Source: CAIVSN01 sp031539165 (GTDB lineage: Bacteria; Patescibacteriota; Gracilibacteria; BD1-5; UBA2023). From it: a stretch of 17,302 bases of DNA. The notes under the pieces were generated by a model. It had not been told where the DNA came from. It did no database searches and saw only the letters and a program-made list of their open reading frames with translations. Below are positions 15,852-17,302 of the stretch, piece by piece. Both the position numbers and the translations under genes were made by a program. Where the stretch lies: assembly GCA_031539165.1 (NCBI GenBank), contig JAVKLK010000011.1, forward strand, positions 1 through 17,302. Direction: 5' to 3'. How positions within the stretch are numbered: the stretch's first letter is position 1; the number at the start of each line of letters is the position of its first letter.

Positions 15852-17244
15852 GTTTATCTCGAATTACGTTTACCTCGTAGTACAGATTCTGATCTTTCTT
15901 GAGGATAGATTCCAGCTTTCGGCAAGAGTAGAGAACCGCGGAGTGATTTCTTCCGGAGAATATGTTCCCAATACGCTCATAGGTGAAATTCATTTTGTTC
16001 TTGAGCAGGTACATGGCGACCTGTCGAGGAATCATGTACTGTTTCTGTCTATCGTCTCCAAGAATGGATTTTTTATCTACTCCAAAGTGCTCGCTTACTG
16101 CTGCAACAAGATCATCGTAGGTAGTTGAGGAACTCGAACGTTTGTTCTTTGTGAGTTGAATTCCATTCGTAAGACCGAGACGATTCATTCGTGCGGCGAC
16201 ATTCTCCAGGGTTGGTGGAGTTTCATGGAGTTCGTATTCAGCAATGATTTGATTGAGAATTCCTTCAAGCTCACGCACGTTGGAGTGGGCATTGTAGGCA
16301 ATGTATTCCGCTACCTCCTGAGGAATGATGAATTCTCGAGATCGCGCCTTTTCTTGAAGAATAGCGAGTCGAGTTTCGAAGTCTGGAGTTCCAACATCTA
16401 CGATAATTCCCCATTCAAAACGACTCTTGAGTCGAGGTTCTAGCTCAGTGAGCTCTCTTGGCGCTCTATCTCCAGAAAGAATCATCTGTCGTCCAGATTC
16501 ATACATGATATTAAAGATGTTGTAGAGCATCTCTTGGGTCTGGTTCTTGTTTGCTAAGAATTGTACGTCGTCGATGATAAGTACGTCAATCGCACTGTAT
16601 TTTTCACGAAGCTTATCGACGGTTCGTTTCTTCACAGATGCTACATAATCTGAGAGAAATCGATCTGCCGTCGTATAGATAATTTTTTTATCCTTGTATC
16701 GGGCCTTGATAGAATTTCCCGTACCTTGGAGGAGGTGAGTTTTACCGAGTCCAACATCCCCGTAGATATAGAGGGGGTTATAGGCTGATCCTGGCTTGCG
16801 AGCTACTGCTTCACAGGCAGCAAAAGCGAGTTGATTTGAGGGTCCTACGATGAAATTATCGAGACTGTATTTTTCGCTGATGACTCGAGCGTTAATTCCA
16901 TCGACTTCTTCTTCCACTATGGCTTCTTCTTTTGTTTTCTTTGTAAGATCTTTGTATTCCTTGATACAGTCGATTACAAGAGTGTGAGATGGATTGTCTA
17001 TATTTTTATCTACCTGGAACTCGATTCCTTTTGTCTCTGGAAATTCTGCTTGTACCGCAGCGAGTACTTCTGCTGAGAATTTGTGTGTGAGATTGTCTCG
17101 CATAAAAGCAGACACCACTCCGAGAATTACCACACCCTCAATTTCTCCCAAAAAAGAAATTTTCTTAAAATACGTAAGAAAGTCTTGCTTGCGTATACTT
17201 TGAGCGAGAGTCCGTACAATACTCCGAAGAGATTGGATTTCCAT
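15841..17244 (-). CDS. dnaA: Chromosomal replication initiator DnaA
   Basis: DnaA binds DnaA boxes at oriC and melts the origin in its ATP form. The 467-aa protein is complete: domain I (about 1-85), a short Lys/Glu-rich linker (about 100-120), and the AAA+ domain III with NPLYIYGDVGLGKTHL (Walker A G162-T169), LIIDDVQFL (Walker B, 222-230) and the arginine-finger region ELEPRLKSRFEWG (267-279). Domain IV carries the signature FSGRNHSAVLYSCRKLES (429-446) for box recognition. ATG is at 17242-17244, without a Shine-Dalgarno. The gene has no in-frame TGA, and its TAA lies inside the rsmI start region. Only 58 bases upstream are in the window and contain no DnaA box, so the origin is not shown here. 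Confidence 0.98.
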   Translation of the reverse strand: MEIQSLRSIVRTLAQSIRKQDFLTYFKKISFLGEIEGVVILGVVSAFMRDNLTHKFSAEVLAAVQAEFPETKGIEFQVDKNIDNPSHTLVIDCIKEYKDLTKKTKEEAIVEEEVDGINARVISEKYSLDNFIVGPSNQLAFAACEAVARKPGSAYNPLYIYGDVGLGKTHLLQGTGNSIKARYKDKKIIYTTADRFLSDYVASVKKRTVDKLREKYSAIDVLIIDDVQFLANKNQTQEMLYNIFNIMYESGRQMILSGDRAPRELTELEPRLKSRFEWGIIVDVGTPDFETRLAILQEKARSREFIIPQEVAEYIAYNAHSNVRELEGILNQIIAEYELHETPPTLENVAARMNRLGLTNGIQLTKNKRSSSSTTYDDLVAAVSEHFGVDKKSILGDDRQKQYMIPRQVAMYLLKNKMNFTYERIGNIFSGRNHSAVLYSCRKLESILKKDQNLYYEVNVIRDKLGL

Positions 17245-17285
17245 GTATCAAAAAGGTAACTTTTGGAGTCCATTAGGTTTATTCG

Positions 17286-17291
17286 TTTATA
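17286..17291 (-). promoter_or_regulatory. Possible -10 element for dnaA
   Basis: TATAAA lies about 42 bases before the dnaA ATG on the minus strand. A matching -35 would fall outside the window, so the assignment cannot be completed. Confidence 0.25.
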
Positions 17292-17302
17292 GTCCGAAGT
17301 CA

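Noticed and set aside
17245..17302. oriC beside dnaA
   Set aside because: The 58 bases upstream of dnaA in the window contain no DnaA box and no AT-rich repeats; an origin may lie beyond the edge.

Overview
The window comes from a bacterium that reads UGA as glycine (translation table 25). This points to the Absconditabacteria (SR1) or Gracilibacteria (BD1-5) of the Candidate Phyla Radiation. Sixteen in-frame TGA codons interrupt seven genes that are otherwise intact and stay in one frame (secA, tig, ftsZ, dinG, a pilus-operon membrane gene, pilC and a hypothetical gene). Several fall on invariant glycines: FtsZ just before NVDFADVK, and both glycines of the DinG motif that reads GTDSFWE-G-VDFP-G. 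A standard-code gene finder would split these genes into fragments. Every native gene that ends here stops with TAA, except one that uses TAG. None of the native starts I chose has a clear Shine-Dalgarno sequence, and at least one promoter would give a leaderless mRNA.

Layout. 1-1843 (minus): trigger factor, whose TAA overlaps the ATG of secA (secA runs off the left edge). 1844-2104: divergent promoter region. 2105-4560 (plus): ftsA-ftsZ, closed by an intrinsic terminator. 4656-7409 (plus): a firmicute-type exonuclease-DinG helicase fusion with its own promoter. 7419-11907 (plus): a type IV pilus block with two single-pass membrane proteins (PilN/PilO-like), the PilB-type ATPase and PilC, ending at a terminator. 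About 11990-14394 (minus): a GC-richer block that looks foreign. 14429-17244 (minus): dnaA, rsmI and an unrecognised helical protein.

The GC-rich block is the oddest part. It holds a 591-codon Trp-rich membrane protein, a 113-aa protein with a strong Shine-Dalgarno (AAAGGAGG), and perhaps a 53-aa ORF. It has no in-frame TGA, and its largest gene ends in TGA, which the host would read as glycine. It is dense in perfect inverted repeats and carries a TTGACA-type promoter over an operator-like palindrome. It reads as DNA from a standard-code organism, either acquired recently or joined by an assembly error.

The native genes cover protein folding and export (tig, secA), division (ftsA, ftsZ), DNA repair (dinG), pili or DNA uptake (pil genes), and replication and ribosome maturation (dnaA, rsmI). 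I saw no tRNA, rRNA, CRISPR array or convincing oriC. No intergenic stretch exceeds 300 bases.
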